A stretch of 64,000 bases of DNA from Bacteroidota bacterium (lineage in GTDB: Bacteria; Bacteroidota; Bacteroidia; Chitinophagales; Chitinophagaceae), in assembly GCA_023423405.1 (NCBI GenBank), contig JAFAFR010000050.1:245295-309294 (forward strand), in the 5' to 3' direction. This document shows positions 34,078 to 44,065 of the stretch, piece after piece; the stretch's first letter is position 1, and every line of letters begins with the position of its first letter. Under the pieces are notes generated by a model. That model was not told the DNA's origin, ran no database searches, and was given only the letters and a program-made list of their open reading frames with translations. A program made the position numbers and the translations under genes.

Positions 34078-37000
34078 GTAAACTTATGCCTGTCAGAATA
34101 TCGATTTCTTTTGCAAAGATCCTGCCGGTGTTCCTGCTGCTAACGGTTATGCTCAGGGGCAGTGCGCAGCAGTATAATAATGAGTGGATCAATTACGGGA
34201 ATGTTTATTATAAATTCAAGGTAGGTAAAGACAGTCTCTATCGTATTCCGGCTTCCACTTTGCAGGCGGCAGGCTTGGATGCCACGCCGGTAGAGCAGTT
34301 CAGGCTTTTCCGCAATGGGGTGGAAGTGCCACTCTTCACTTCGGTGTCTAACGGCCCGCTTCCGGCCGGCGGTTATCTTGAGTTTTACGGCTTTGCCAAC
34401 GATGGTATGGCCGATCGCGATCTTTACCGCAATCCAGCCAGCCAGCTTAATACAAAATATAACCTGCATTATGATACGGCGGTTTATTTTCTGACCCGGG
34501 AAGCGACGGCGGGTTCGCTGCGTTTTCGCGATATGGCCAATGATCCGGACGCCAGCGCGCTGCCGGTGGAGCCCTACTTCATGTACAATGCCGGTACTTA
34601 TTTCAGGGAACAGATCAACCAGGGTATGTACAACGATGTATTGGGACAGGAGATTTATTCTTCTTCTTATGACGTGGGAGAACTCTGGTCTTCGAACTTC
34701 ATCCGGCAGAGACAGAGCCGGAGTTTCATGCTTAATAACCTGAAACCTTATGCTGGTGGTCCTGATGCCGTTTTTTTCCTGGGAGCAGTGGGCGGCGCCA
34801 TCAAAGAACGGAGCCTGCGTGTTTCACTGAACAGCAATATTCTGTTCGACTCGGCTATGAATTATTTTGACCAGGTCAATACCAATAGAAGTTTCAGCAG
34901 CAGCCTGCTCTCCAGTGGGAACAATACGCTGCAGATCCTGCATGTGCAACCGCCTCCACCTGCAGGCGCCGAGCCTTATACGGACAGGTTCGTGGTTTCT
35001 CATTTCAGCATCCTTTATCCACGCCAGTTTGATTTCGGGGCCCAGGGGCAATTCCTCTTCGAACTTCCGGCCCGGTCGGAAGGCTACCGCCTGGATATAA
35101 AAAATTTCAATGCAGGTGGTACTACACCCGTGCTGTACGACCTTACTACCATGGAAAGGTACACTGCCAATACGCAGGTAGCGGGTACTTACCGGTTTTT
35201 GCTCAGCGGATCGTCTGTTGCCAGAAAACTGGTGCTGGTGAAGCCGGGCGCCGCCCTGGCCGTGAACGACCTGGCGCAACGCAGCTTCACTGATCTGACG
35301 CAGGCGGGCAATCAAGGCAATTATCTGATTATTAGCAATGAGCGGCTGTACACGGGAAGTTCGGGGAATAATCCGGTAGAAGATTACCGCGCTTATCGAA
35401 GCAGCGTACATGGCGGCGGTCACGATGCGAAACTGTTCAATATAGAAGAGCTTACCGATGAGTTTGCTTTTGGCATTAAAGGGCATCCGCTGGCAATTAG
35501 AAATTTCATTCGTTTTGCACGCGAACGTTTCAGTCGTCCACCTACACAGGTGCTGCTGATCGGTAAAGGAGTTACTTACAATTACTACAGGCTAAGAATA
35601 AGTACCAATCCCTACACCTACCAGGAACAACCGAGACTCCGCGAATTGGCCCTGATTCCCACTTTCGGCTGGCCAGGATCCGATAATCTGCTGGCGACAT
35701 CCAACAATCTTTCCATTGCATCGGCTATTGAGATTGGGAGAGTTTCAGCTATCAGGGGAACGGAGGTAGAAAATTACCTGGAAAAGGTAAAGCAATACGA
35801 GGCTAACCAGCAAAGCAATGTACACACGCTCAACAATAAGCTGTGGATGAAAAACGGACTGCAGGTTACGGGTTCCTTTGATGCATTGGTGGGAGTGGAA
35901 CTTTGCAACTATATCAACAAGTACATGGCCCAGGCGTCCGATACGCTGGTGGGTGGGAAGATCACAAACATCTGTAAAAATATTACTACGGGAGACGAAT
36001 CTACCGGCAGCCAGATGATACGGCAGCTCTTTGAAAGCGGATTGAGTTTGTTCACCTATTTTGGCCACTCTTCCAATACAACACTTGAATTCAACCTGGA
36101 GGATCCCGAACAGTACAAAATGAACGGCAGGTATCCGGTGTTCTCTGTAAATGGTTGCAGCGCCGGCGATTTTTTCAAATACGATGAAAAACGGTTTAAC
36201 CAGCTCGAAACGCTCTCTGAAAAATTCAATCTTACGAAGCTTAGCGGCAGCATCGCTTTCCTGGCAAGCACACACCTTGGTGTTACAACCTACCTGAACA
36301 CCTATCTCACGAACTTCTACAAACGCATGGGGTCTTCCGACTATGGCGCAACGCTTGGAAAGCTGACCCGCGACGGCCTGTCTGACATGTCGGCTTTTCA
36401 CCAGAATGATTTTCTTTCCCGCGCACATGCAGAGGAAGTAAACCTGCACGGCGATCCTGCTCTTCGTATGAATTTTGAAGACAAGCCCGATTATATCATT
36501 GAACCTTCTCTTATTGAAATTGATCCGGCTATTGTTTCCATGGCGGATCGGCAGTTCACATTGAAGGTAAAATACTACAATATGGGCCGGGCCATCTATG
36601 ATTCTCTACAGGTTGAGATCAAAAGGATTCTTCCCAACGGATCTGCCGTAACCCTTTTCTCAGGAAAAAGATTGGCACCGCTTTATGCAGATTCTTTGCA
36701 GTTCCAGCTTCCTATCGTTGGACTTACGGATAAGGGACAAAACTCCATTACGGTGAGCCTGGATGGAAACAATGCCATCGCTGAAATGGAAGAGAATAAC
36801 AACAGCATCAGCAAAGTATTTTTTATTTATGAAGATGAACTGACACCTGTTTTTCCTTATCCGTATGCCATTGTTCACGATCCTGTCCAGAAGCTGTATG
36901 CTTCTACGGCAAATCCATTCAGCAACATGAAACAATATGTGCTGGAGGTGGATACTACTGCTCTTTTTAACAGCCCGTTGAAAGTGAGTTCAAACCTGAG

Positions 37001-39212
37001 CTCTGTGGGAGGTTTGCTGGAATTTAGTCCGCAGATCAGTTATAAAGACAGCACGGTATATTACTGGAGAACGGCGACCGTGCCCGACCAGGGTGCGGAA
37101 TATGTATGGAACCGGTCGAGCTTCTTTTTCCGGAATACGCAACAAGAGGGATTTAACCAATCGCATTTTTTCCAGCAAACGGAATCGACGGGTGAAGAAA
37201 TGGTGCTGGATACCGCCAGCCGTAGTTGGGAGTTCGGCCAGCGGTTGAACAATGTATTCATACGCCAGGGCACTTATCCCACTTCATCCGGGGAGCAGAA
37301 CGATTACTCCATATCTGTAAACCAGGGCAGCCTGCTGGGGGCGGGATGTGTTTACGACGAGCTTATTTTCAATGTGCTGGATAAAAACAGTTTCACCCTC
37401 TGGCCAAATGACTTCAGCGGCAGTACAGGATTGTATGAATCGTACCTGGCTACCTGCGGACCTGGACGGGAATACAATTATGAATATTTACTGAATACTA
37501 GGGAATGGCGGAAAAAAGCCATGGACTTTATGGACATCATTCCCGATGGATCTTATGTGATAGTGAGGAATAACGGCAGTCCCACCAATGCTGCAAATAC
37601 CTATCCTGCTGCCTGGGCCGCAGATACCACCGTATTCGGTTCGGGTAATTCGCTGTATCACAAATTAAAGAACGCCGGCTTTGCAGAGATCGATTCCATT
37701 AACCGGCCGAGGTCCTGGGCCTTTGTGTACCGGAAGGGTGGCAATAAATTCCAGCCGGTATATAAAATATCGATTGACCAGTTCGATAAGCTGGTGTTCA
37801 ATGTGGAGGCCGTTACTCCCAACATACGTGGCGCCATTTTATCACCTGAATTTGGGCCTGCAAAGAAATGGCATGAGCTCCGCTGGGCCGGCCATTCGCT
37901 GGAAACCGACAATTCCGATTCAGTGGGCGTTTCGCTCGTGGGCATAGCGGCCAACCAGGCGGAAACCGTGTTGCGAAATTTTCCTGTAACAGAAACACAT
38001 GCAGATATATCCGATATAGACGCTGTTCAATATCCCTACCTCAAGTTGGTAATGCATACCAGAGACAGTTCGCATGCCACACCCTACCAGTTGGACTACT
38101 GGCGGCTGATATACGATCCTGTTCCGGAAGGAGCGCTCGCGCCCAATATTTATCTTCAATCAAAAGATACCATTGAACTGGGCGAAAAACTGGAATTTGC
38201 CGTCGCTTTCAAAAATGTAAGCCGGGTGAATTTCGACAGTTTGAAAGTGAAAGTAGTGGTTACCGACCGTAACAATGTACCGCACGAGCTCCCGCAATCG
38301 CTCCTGAAACCTTTGCAGGTGGGAGATACGGTGATCCTGCGTTATCTCGGGGACTCAAGGCAGTTCACCGGCAACAATATGCTGTTCATTGAATTCAATC
38401 CCGATGACCACCAGCCGGAACAGTTCCACTTCAACAACTACCTGCTCAAGAACCTGTATGTCAAGGGGGACCAGACAAATCCCCTGCTGGATGTGACCTT
38501 CGACGGCATCCATATTCTCAGTGGAGATATTGTGTCGGCAAGGCCCATGATCCAGATAAAACTGAAAGACGAATCGAAATTCAATCTGCTCAAAGACACA
38601 TCCCTGATAAGAGTGCGGGTGAAATTCCCCGACAACAGCATCAAGGAATACCGCTTCGATAACGATACGGTTCGGTTCACCCCCGCCGTTAGCGGCAGTG
38701 ACAACACGGCCACCATCGATTTCAGTCCTTCTTTCCTGCAGACCTTCAATGAAGAGGGCGACACCTACGAACTTATTGTTTCGGGTAAGGATGCCAGTGA
38801 TAATCCTGCAGGACGCACCGACTATAGCGTTAGTTTTGTGGTCATCAATAAGCCGATGATCTCCAACCTGCTGAATTATCCAAACCCGTTCACTACTTCT
38901 ACAGCTTTTGTGTTCACACTTACGGGTTCAGAAATCCCTACCAACTTCAAGATCCAGATCATGACGGTCACCGGTAAGATCGTGCGCGAAATCACCGGCT
39001 ATGAACTGGGCCCCCTGCGCATAGGAAGGAATATTACGGAATATAAATGGGACGGCACTGACCAGTTCGGCCAGCGACTTGCCAACGGTGTCTATCTTTA
39101 CAGGGTGGTGACCATGCTGAATGGGAAGAAACTGGATAAATACAAATCGGCCAGCGATAACACCGATAAGTATTTCAATCGCGGATACGGTAAAATGTAC
39201 CTCATGCGATAA
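34074..39212 (+). CDS. Giant C25-type peptidase, PorU2-like type IX secretion sortase
   Basis: 1,712 aa from GTG 34074 (or 1,708 from ATG 34086), with a signal peptide (cut near residue 32). A gingipain-type C25 caspase-like domain spans about 415-800, with catalytic His665 (TYFGHSSNT) and Cys695 (VNGCSAGDFF). CARDB-like beta domains lie near 830-920 and 1365-1470, and a FlgD-like domain ends the protein (LNYPNPFTTSTAF from about 1600; YKWDGTDQFGQRLANGVYLYRV). PorU cleaves the C-terminal signal of cargo and attaches it to the cell surface. Canonical PorU is about 1,150 aa; this longer form matches the group called PorU2. Coupling to the PorV-like gene supports the role. Confidence 0.87.
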   Translation: MSKLMPVRISISFAKILPVFLLLTVMLRGSAQQYNNEWINYGNVYYKFKVGKDSLYRIPASTLQAAGLDATPVEQFRLFRNGVEVPLFTSVSNGPLPAGGYLEFYGFANDGMADRDLYRNPASQLNTKYNLHYDTAVYFLTREATAGSLRFRDMANDPDASALPVEPYFMYNAGTYFREQINQGMYNDVLGQEIYSSSYDVGELWSSNFIRQRQSRSFMLNNLKPYAGGPDAVFFLGAVGGAIKERSLRVSLNSNILFDSAMNYFDQVNTNRSFSSSLLSSGNNTLQILHVQPPPPAGAEPYTDRFVVSHFSILYPRQFDFGAQGQFLFELPARSEGYRLDIKNFNAGGTTPVLYDLTTMERYTANTQVAGTYRFLLSGSSVARKLVLVKPGAALAVNDLAQRSFTDLTQAGNQGNYLIISNERLYTGSSGNNPVEDYRAYRSSVHGGGHDAKLFNIEELTDEFAFGIKGHPLAIRNFIRFARERFSRPPTQVLLIGKGVTYNYYRLRISTNPYTYQEQPRLRELALIPTFGWPGSDNLLATSNNLSIASAIEIGRVSAIRGTEVENYLEKVKQYEANQQSNVHTLNNKLWMKNGLQVTGSFDALVGVELCNYINKYMAQASDTLVGGKITNICKNITTGDESTGSQMIRQLFESGLSLFTYFGHSSNTTLEFNLEDPEQYKMNGRYPVFSVNGCSAGDFFKYDEKRFNQLETLSEKFNLTKLSGSIAFLASTHLGVTTYLNTYLTNFYKRMGSSDYGATLGKLTRDGLSDMSAFHQNDFLSRAHAEEVNLHGDPALRMNFEDKPDYIIEPSLIEIDPAIVSMADRQFTLKVKYYNMGRAIYDSLQVEIKRILPNGSAVTLFSGKRLAPLYADSLQFQLPIVGLTDKGQNSITVSLDGNNAIAEMEENNNSISKVFFIYEDELTPVFPYPYAIVHDPVQKLYASTANPFSNMKQYVLEVDTTALFNSPLKVSSNLSSVGGLLEFSPQISYKDSTVYYWRTATVPDQGAEYVWNRSSFFFRNTQQEGFNQSHFFQQTESTGEEMVLDTASRSWEFGQRLNNVFIRQGTYPTSSGEQNDYSISVNQGSLLGAGCVYDELIFNVLDKNSFTLWPNDFSGSTGLYESYLATCGPGREYNYEYLLNTREWRKKAMDFMDIIPDGSYVIVRNNGSPTNAANTYPAAWAADTTVFGSGNSLYHKLKNAGFAEIDSINRPRSWAFVYRKGGNKFQPVYKISIDQFDKLVFNVEAVTPNIRGAILSPEFGPAKKWHELRWAGHSLETDNSDSVGVSLVGIAANQAETVLRNFPVTETHADISDIDAVQYPYLKLVMHTRDSSHATPYQLDYWRLIYDPVPEGALAPNIYLQSKDTIELGEKLEFAVAFKNVSRVNFDSLKVKVVVTDRNNVPHELPQSLLKPLQVGDTVILRYLGDSRQFTGNNMLFIEFNPDDHQPEQFHFNNYLLKNLYVKGDQTNPLLDVTFDGIHILSGDIVSARPMIQIKLKDESKFNLLKDTSLIRVRVKFPDNSIKEYRFDNDTVRFTPAVSGSDNTATIDFSPSFLQTFNEEGDTYELIVSGKDASDNPAGRTDYSVSFVVINKPMISNLLNYPNPFTTSTAFVFTLTGSEIPTNFKIQIMTVTGKIVREITGYELGPLRIGRNITEYKWDGTDQFGQRLANGVYLYRVVTMLNGKKLDKYKSASDNTDKYFNRGYGKMYLMR

Positions 39213-39216
39213 TCAG

Positions 39217-39224
39217 TATCTTTG
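39217..39224 (+). promoter_or_regulatory. Candidate -7 box for the Hsp70 gene
   Basis: TATCTTTG, a perfect TAnnTTTG match, starts 5 bases after the PorU2 stop and 22 bases before the hscA-like ATG. No TTTG at the -33 position. Confidence 0.55.
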
Positions 39225-39245
39225 CCTTTGTTAGAATAAACAACC

Positions 39246-41117
39246 ATGGCAAAGATCGGCATCAATATAGCAACGGGCAGCCTGCAGCAGGAGGAAGTGA
39301 TCGTAGGAATTGACCTGGGAACCACCAACAGCCTGGTGGCTATCCTGCATCCCGAATCTCGGGTGCCGGTGGCCCTGAAAGAGCACGACAGCTCTTCCCT
39401 GGTACCTTCCGTGGTACATATTGGTCCCGACGGCAATATTACAGTGGGCGACCGCGCCCGCCTCTTCCTGACAACGGATCCGTCCAACACTATTTTTTCT
39501 GCCAAGCGGCTGATGGGTAAGTCTTATAAGGATGTGGCGGAAAACGCCGGTTTTTTCACTTACAAAGTTATCGACGACAACACCGAAAGCCTGGTGAAGA
39601 TCCAGGCGGGCAACCGCTTCTATTCTCCCATCGAATTGTCGTCCTATATTCTGAAGGAACTAAAATTGAGGGCCGAGCACATTCTGAAGACACCGGTGAA
39701 TAAGGCGGTGATCACGGTGCCGGCTTATTTCAACGATGCGCAACGGCAGGCCACCCGTGATGCGGGCAAGCTCGCGGGACTGGATGTGCTGCGCATCATC
39801 AATGAGCCTACGGCTGCAAGCCTGGCCTACGGCCTGGGCATTAAGCCGGAAGAGGAAAAAATGGTGGCGGTGTATGACCTCGGAGGTGGCACTTTTGACA
39901 TTTCGATCCTTAAGATCAGCAACGGCATCTTCGAGGTATTATCCACCCATGGCGATACCTACCTGGGCGGCGATGACTTTGACCGGCTGGTAACAGAGCA
40001 CTGGATACGGCATCATAGCATCACCTCGGCCCAACTGGCGGCGGATCCCGGCTTACTGCCGAAGTTGCGTCAGAAAGCGGAAACTGCCAAAAGGCATCTC
40101 GGGCAGAAAGACGTATTCATCGATCACATCAGTAACTGGCAGTTACAGATCACCGTTAGTGAGTTCAACAAACTGATCCAGCCCCTGGTTGCTAAAACAC
40201 TGGATGCCTGTAAGGCTGCTTTGACTGACGCCGGACTGGAGGTGAGCGATATTGACGAGGTAATCATGGTAGGGGGTTCCACCCGAACGCCGCTGGTAAA
40301 ATCTGCCGTGAGTGAATTCTTTCAGAAAAAAGTAAACGACTCGCTGAACCCCGACGAAGTGGTTGCCACCGGGGCTGCGGTTCAGGCCGATATACTGGCG
40401 GGCAACAACAGGGACTTCCTGTTGCTGGATATTACACCGTTATCACTTGGAGTGGAAACAGCCGGTGGATTGATGGACGTGCTGATCCCGCGGAATTCTA
40501 AAATTCCCACCAAAGTAGGGCGGCAGTATACCACCCAAAAAGACGGCCAAAGCGGCATGCGGATAGCTGTCTTCCAGGGCGAGCGCGACCTGGTGATCCA
40601 CAACCGGAAACTGGCCGAGTTCAACCTGACAGGGATACCTGCCATGCCTGCCGGCCTTCCAAAAGTGGAGATATCATTTCTGATCAATGCGGATGGCATA
40701 CTGGTAGTGCAGGCCAAAGAACTCCGTAGCGGCGTGCAGCAAAGCATCGAGGTAAAGCCACAGTACGGACTGACAGACGAAGAAGTGGAGCGCATGCTGA
40801 TGGACTCTATTGTTCACGCCAGGGAGGATATTGGTAACCGGGCGTTGATCGAAGCGAGAACAGAGGGAGAGCAACTCATCCAAACCACGCTTTCCTTTAT
40901 TGAGAAGAACAGTGCATACCTGGAAGATGCAGAGCGGCAGGCTACCATAACTGCGATCGCTGTTTTGGAGGAATCTATTAAAACCGGCACCAAGGACCAG
41001 GTGCAGGAAAGAATAGAAGCGCTTAATGCGGTTTCAAGACCTTACGCGGAGCGGCTGATGGATGTGGCGATCCAGAAAGCCATGAGCGGACGTAATATCA
41101 ATGATGCTGCTGAGTAA
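39246..41117 (+). CDS. hscA: Hsp70-family chaperone, HscA-type
   Basis: 623 aa, close to HscA length (about 616-620) and lacking the long acidic DnaK tail. ATPase domain motifs: VIVGIDLGTTNSLVAI, VPAYFNDAQRQATRDAG, IINEPTAASLAYGLG, VYDLGGGTFDISIL, MVGGSTRTPLVK; substrate domain with DITPLSLGVETAGG. The residues before the first motif (MAKIGINIATGSLQQEE) are characteristic of HscA-like proteins of Bacteroidota. HscA works with HscB and IscU in Fe-S cluster transfer; none of those genes is adjacent, so a general Hsp70 role cannot be excluded. The last 20 bases overlap the convergent membrane protein gene. Confidence 0.85.
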   Translation: MAKIGINIATGSLQQEEVIVGIDLGTTNSLVAILHPESRVPVALKEHDSSSLVPSVVHIGPDGNITVGDRARLFLTTDPSNTIFSAKRLMGKSYKDVAENAGFFTYKVIDDNTESLVKIQAGNRFYSPIELSSYILKELKLRAEHILKTPVNKAVITVPAYFNDAQRQATRDAGKLAGLDVLRIINEPTAASLAYGLGIKPEEEKMVAVYDLGGGTFDISILKISNGIFEVLSTHGDTYLGGDDFDRLVTEHWIRHHSITSAQLAADPGLLPKLRQKAETAKRHLGQKDVFIDHISNWQLQITVSEFNKLIQPLVAKTLDACKAALTDAGLEVSDIDEVIMVGGSTRTPLVKSAVSEFFQKKVNDSLNPDEVVATGAAVQADILAGNNRDFLLLDITPLSLGVETAGGLMDVLIPRNSKIPTKVGRQYTTQKDGQSGMRIAVFQGERDLVIHNRKLAEFNLTGIPAMPAGLPKVEISFLINADGILVVQAKELRSGVQQSIEVKPQYGLTDEEVERMLMDSIVHAREDIGNRALIEARTEGEQLIQTTLSFIEKNSAYLEDAERQATITAIAVLEESIKTGTKDQVQERIEALNAVSRPYAERLMDVAIQKAMSGRNINDAAE

Positions 41118-42606
41118 CCGCTTTATACCGGTAACCGTCTTTGACGGATGGGCCCCTGGGTTCAGCCGTTTCCTGATGGGGCGGGAAAGGGATCCTCTCA
41201 ACAATGCCGATAGGGCTAACCAGCATATCTGCCCTGAAATATTTTTTCACCCGATACAGATCGTACAGGCCTATAAGAATGGTCAGCGCGAGGATTGTCC
41301 ATTTAGTGTAGTTCAGCCAGGTTGTTCGAGGCGGCAGGCTATATGCGAGGCAGCTTGCGCCGATCACCGAAATACTCAGCAGGTAGGCGGCGGCAAACCG
41401 GAAGGTAGGGCCCAGTACAATGCAGTAGATGACTCCGGCAAGGCAGGTCAGCAGAATATAAATGGGAAGACCGTTATGCCTTTTCCATAAAGTTTTCCAT
41501 TGCAACAGTGGCCAGGGAAGCATACACAATGCAGTTATCCAAAAAATGATGGTACGGTAGTTCAACTCCTCATGCTGCCACAGCGCAGTAGCATAATCGT
41601 TGACTATTTTTACAACCTCTCTTCTAACAGAGTCTGGAAGCTTCCAGTCTGGATTCCAGAAAGCCCCGATGGCGGTAGGAAAAAGCGGATAGCCGCTGCT
41701 TATATAGTTGCGGTAAGTGAAGGGCAGGAACACCAGGAGGGCCAGAACCGCAATTCCCGGCCACAATTTTCGCGGGGCAACCAGCAACAGCAACAATGCC
41801 GGGAATGCAGAGGCTTTAACGGTAAAGGCGAATAATAAAAAAAGAATCGCTATCCAGTTCCAGGAATAATGCCACAGCAACCAGAAAGCTATTCCCAGAA
41901 AAAGACAAACCGCCACATCATTGGTTGCAGAGATGGTCGAGAGGAAAAAAAGATTGGGGTTCAGAAAACCAGCGCAGAGTAATAGTACGCCTATCCCTGC
42001 AGGAACTGTGAACCGTTTTTGCGCGAAACTTTTTTGAACAGGATCCAGCAGGTAGACAATTATCCAGGTTAGTACTGCCGGGTTCAGAAAAGAGGGCATA
42101 GACGTGTGAAAAACGGGGAACCTGAAAAGTGCCTGCAGAAGGAACCAGGTGCTCTGGAGCCCGGCTCTTTCATTGACCTGTGCAACTCCCGGTACAAGAC
42201 CGTATTTGGCGGCGAATAAAATGATGGTATCGTGATAATCAAGTGTGTCGGGATGGACTATTTCATAAGAGGCTGATAATAACCCATACCCAATCATTGC
42301 CATTGAAAATGCCAACACCAGGACATGCGGTTTCCACTTGATTTTTGTGGTAAGGTAAGTATATAGCTTCCGCAGCCTGAACAAAATGGGTGCAGCGGAG
42401 AATACCTGCACCATCCAATGATCCAGCGGCATGAACAGCGAAACGAATTGTACAACAACCCCCATTACAGCAAGACCTAGAAGGGCTGTAATGGACGGAT
42501 GCAGGTTTTCGGGTAGGCCATGCCGTGGTATGAGGCGGTAAGAAATATCTCCCCAACTCCAGGCAAGGAGACTTATATAAAAAATCGCTACAACGATTAG
42601 GATCAT
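41098..42606 (-). CDS. Multi-pass membrane protein, glycosyltransferase-like (LIC_10190-like)
   Basis: 502 aa with about 11-12 hydrophobic helices. An early extracytoplasmic loop carries HPDTLDYHDTIILFAAKYG, NERAGLQSTWF and later YRNYISSGYPLFP and FWNPDWKLP. The same landmarks recur in the protein encoded at 44062-45738, so the two are paralogues. The topology and acidic first loop resemble lipid-linked-sugar-dependent GT-C glycosyltransferases and the membrane family labelled LIC_10190, but no activity is proven. Last gene of the ribE-led operon, ATGA overlap with the methyltransferase. Confidence 0.7.
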   Translation of the reverse strand: MILIVVAIFYISLLAWSWGDISYRLIPRHGLPENLHPSITALLGLAVMGVVVQFVSLFMPLDHWMVQVFSAAPILFRLRKLYTYLTTKIKWKPHVLVLAFSMAMIGYGLLSASYEIVHPDTLDYHDTIILFAAKYGLVPGVAQVNERAGLQSTWFLLQALFRFPVFHTSMPSFLNPAVLTWIIVYLLDPVQKSFAQKRFTVPAGIGVLLLCAGFLNPNLFFLSTISATNDVAVCLFLGIAFWLLWHYSWNWIAILFLLFAFTVKASAFPALLLLLVAPRKLWPGIAVLALLVFLPFTYRNYISSGYPLFPTAIGAFWNPDWKLPDSVRREVVKIVNDYATALWQHEELNYRTIIFWITALCMLPWPLLQWKTLWKRHNGLPIYILLTCLAGVIYCIVLGPTFRFAAAYLLSISVIGASCLAYSLPPRTTWLNYTKWTILALTILIGLYDLYRVKKYFRADMLVSPIGIVERIPFPPHQETAEPRGPSVKDGYRYKAVTQQHH

Positions 42607-43346
42607 TCTTCTGTTTTTCTGGCCACAATAATAAGGGAAAGTCCGGCTATTTTCCGGAAGGTGCGGTCGATGATCCTGTTCAGTGGCATCAGGGTATTGT
42701 AAAGGCCCATGAGGTTATCACTGATAGCGGGTCTTCCCATCCATTTTTGAAAGACCAGCCAGCCTGCAATTCCGGTTGTGTTGAAATATTGCCAGTGAAC
42801 AGTTTCGAGTCCGCAGGCGGAGATCAGGTGAAGAAGGGAATGCTTCGTGTACCTGCGGCAGTGGCCGATCTCTTTATCGAAGCGGCTGTATAAAAAGGGA
42901 AAGGCAGGCACCAGGATGATGAGATGGCCACCGGGCGAAAGCATTGAAGCGGAATTCAGAACGGCAGTTTTATCGTCCTCGATGTGTTCGAGCACATTCA
43001 GGTAAACAACCGAGCGGAAATGGCTCCGGAGGGAATTGTTGGTTTGCTGAAACGCAGGATCTGCCAGGTCAATATTTTGTATGCCGAAAACCTGCGGAGC
43101 GTCTGCGAATTTTTTCCGGAGATAGTGCGTATAACCGGGATCAATATCCGAAAGCATCACATTGGCGTGATGCTGTAGCAGGGAGGAGGAGATATTACCA
43201 AGTCCGCTTCCGATCTCCAATACGGGACTTTGAATATAAGGAGCGATATTCCGGTACATCCATTCATTGAATGCCGTTGCTTTAGAGATCGTTTCCAGCG
43301 TGGAAGCGCCTGCGGGGTCTTTGTATGGTGGCAAAGATTTGCTCAC
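42603..43346 (-). CDS. Class I SAM-dependent methyltransferase
   Basis: 247 aa from GTG 43346, which overlaps the stop of the glycosyltransferase gene (GTGA). SAM-binding motif I is PVLEIGSGLGNISSSLL, with the acidic residue at the end of strand 2 in MLSDIDPGY, YLNVLEHIEDD, and SPGGHLIILVPAFPFLYSRFD followed by HCRRYT. This is the Methyltransf_11/23 type often found in glycan loci, where it may methylate a sugar or lipid carrier. A longer reading from ATG 43409 would overlap the upstream gene by 67 bases and is less likely. Substrate unknown. Confidence 0.85.
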   Translation of the reverse strand: MSKSLPPYKDPAGASTLETISKATAFNEWMYRNIAPYIQSPVLEIGSGLGNISSSLLQHHANVMLSDIDPGYTHYLRKKFADAPQVFGIQNIDLADPAFQQTNNSLRSHFRSVVYLNVLEHIEDDKTAVLNSASMLSPGGHLIILVPAFPFLYSRFDKEIGHCRRYTKHSLLHLISACGLETVHWQYFNTTGIAGWLVFQKWMGRPAISDNLMGLYNTLMPLNRIIDRTFRKIAGLSLIIVARKTEE

Positions 43347-44065
43347 GGGCGCCTGCCAAAAAGATTGTATCTGAATATGCAGTAAATGGTATAAATACCG
43401 TCTTTCCATCCAATTTTTTTGCCTTCGCTGTAGGTACGACCGAAATAGGATATGCCTACTTCGTAGATCCTGATCCCTTTTATTTTACTGATCTTGGCGG
43501 TTACTTCCGGTTCGAAACCAAAGCCTTTTTCCTTTAGGCGCAACCTGCGGAGATATTCTGTACGGAACAGTTTGTAACCGGTTTCCATGTCGGTCAGGTT
43601 CAGTTGGGAAAACAGGTTGGAAAGGAAGGTCAGGAACTTGTTGCCTATGGTATGAAAGAAAAAAAGAACCCGGTGTGCTTCGCCGCCCACGAAGCGTGAC
43701 CCGTACACCACGTCGGCATGTCCTTCCATAACAGGACGCAGGAGCCGGTTATAATCCGCCGGATCGTATTCGAAGTCGGCATCCTGCACAATCGCAATTT
43801 CACCCGAACATAGCTCAATGGCTTTTTGAATGGCAGCACCCTTTCCCCTGTTCTTGTCCTGGCGGAATGCCAGTATCCTGGTTCCGGGGTATGCCTGCTG
43901 TATTTGCTGAATAATGGCGAAGGAATTGTCTGCCGATCCGTCATCCACTACTACAATTTCTTTTTCCAGCGGATATTGCAGGGGGGCACGAATGATATTC
44001 TCCAGCACCGCAGCAATATAGGGGGCCTCATTGTAACAGGGTATCAGAATGCTGAGTGTTCTCAA
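43343..44065 (-). CDS. Family 2 glycosyltransferase (dolichyl-phosphate mannosyltransferase-like)
   Basis: 240 aa soluble GT-A domain. LSILIPCYNEAPYIAAVLENI, VVVDDGSADNSFAI (nucleotide binding), GKGAAIQKAIE and IAIVQDADFEYDPADYNRL (DxD-like) are the GT2/DPM1 landmarks, with MTEMETGYKLFRTEYLRRL-type acceptor region near 150. Such enzymes charge a polyprenyl phosphate with a sugar, which GT-C membrane enzymes then use. That fits the two GT-C-like membrane proteins encoded on either side. Both gene ends overlap their neighbours by 4 bases. Confidence 0.88.
   Translation of the reverse strand: MRTLSILIPCYNEAPYIAAVLENIIRAPLQYPLEKEIVVVDDGSADNSFAIIQQIQQAYPGTRILAFRQDKNRGKGAAIQKAIELCSGEIAIVQDADFEYDPADYNRLLRPVMEGHADVVYGSRFVGGEAHRVLFFFHTIGNKFLTFLSNLFSQLNLTDMETGYKLFRTEYLRRLRLKEKGFGFEPEVTAKISKIKGIRIYEVGISYFGRTYSEGKKIGWKDGIYTIYCIFRYNLFGRRP

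Noticed and set aside
34074..39212. Secreted gingipain-like protease carrying a type IX C-terminal sorting domain
   Set aside because: The C25 domain is in a PorU-like layout, paired with a PorV-like gene; the end is FlgD-like, and the protein is better read as a sortase than as cargo.
39246..41117. DnaK
   Set aside because: The extended start before the first ATPase motif, the 623-residue length and lack of the long acidic tail fit HscA-type better.
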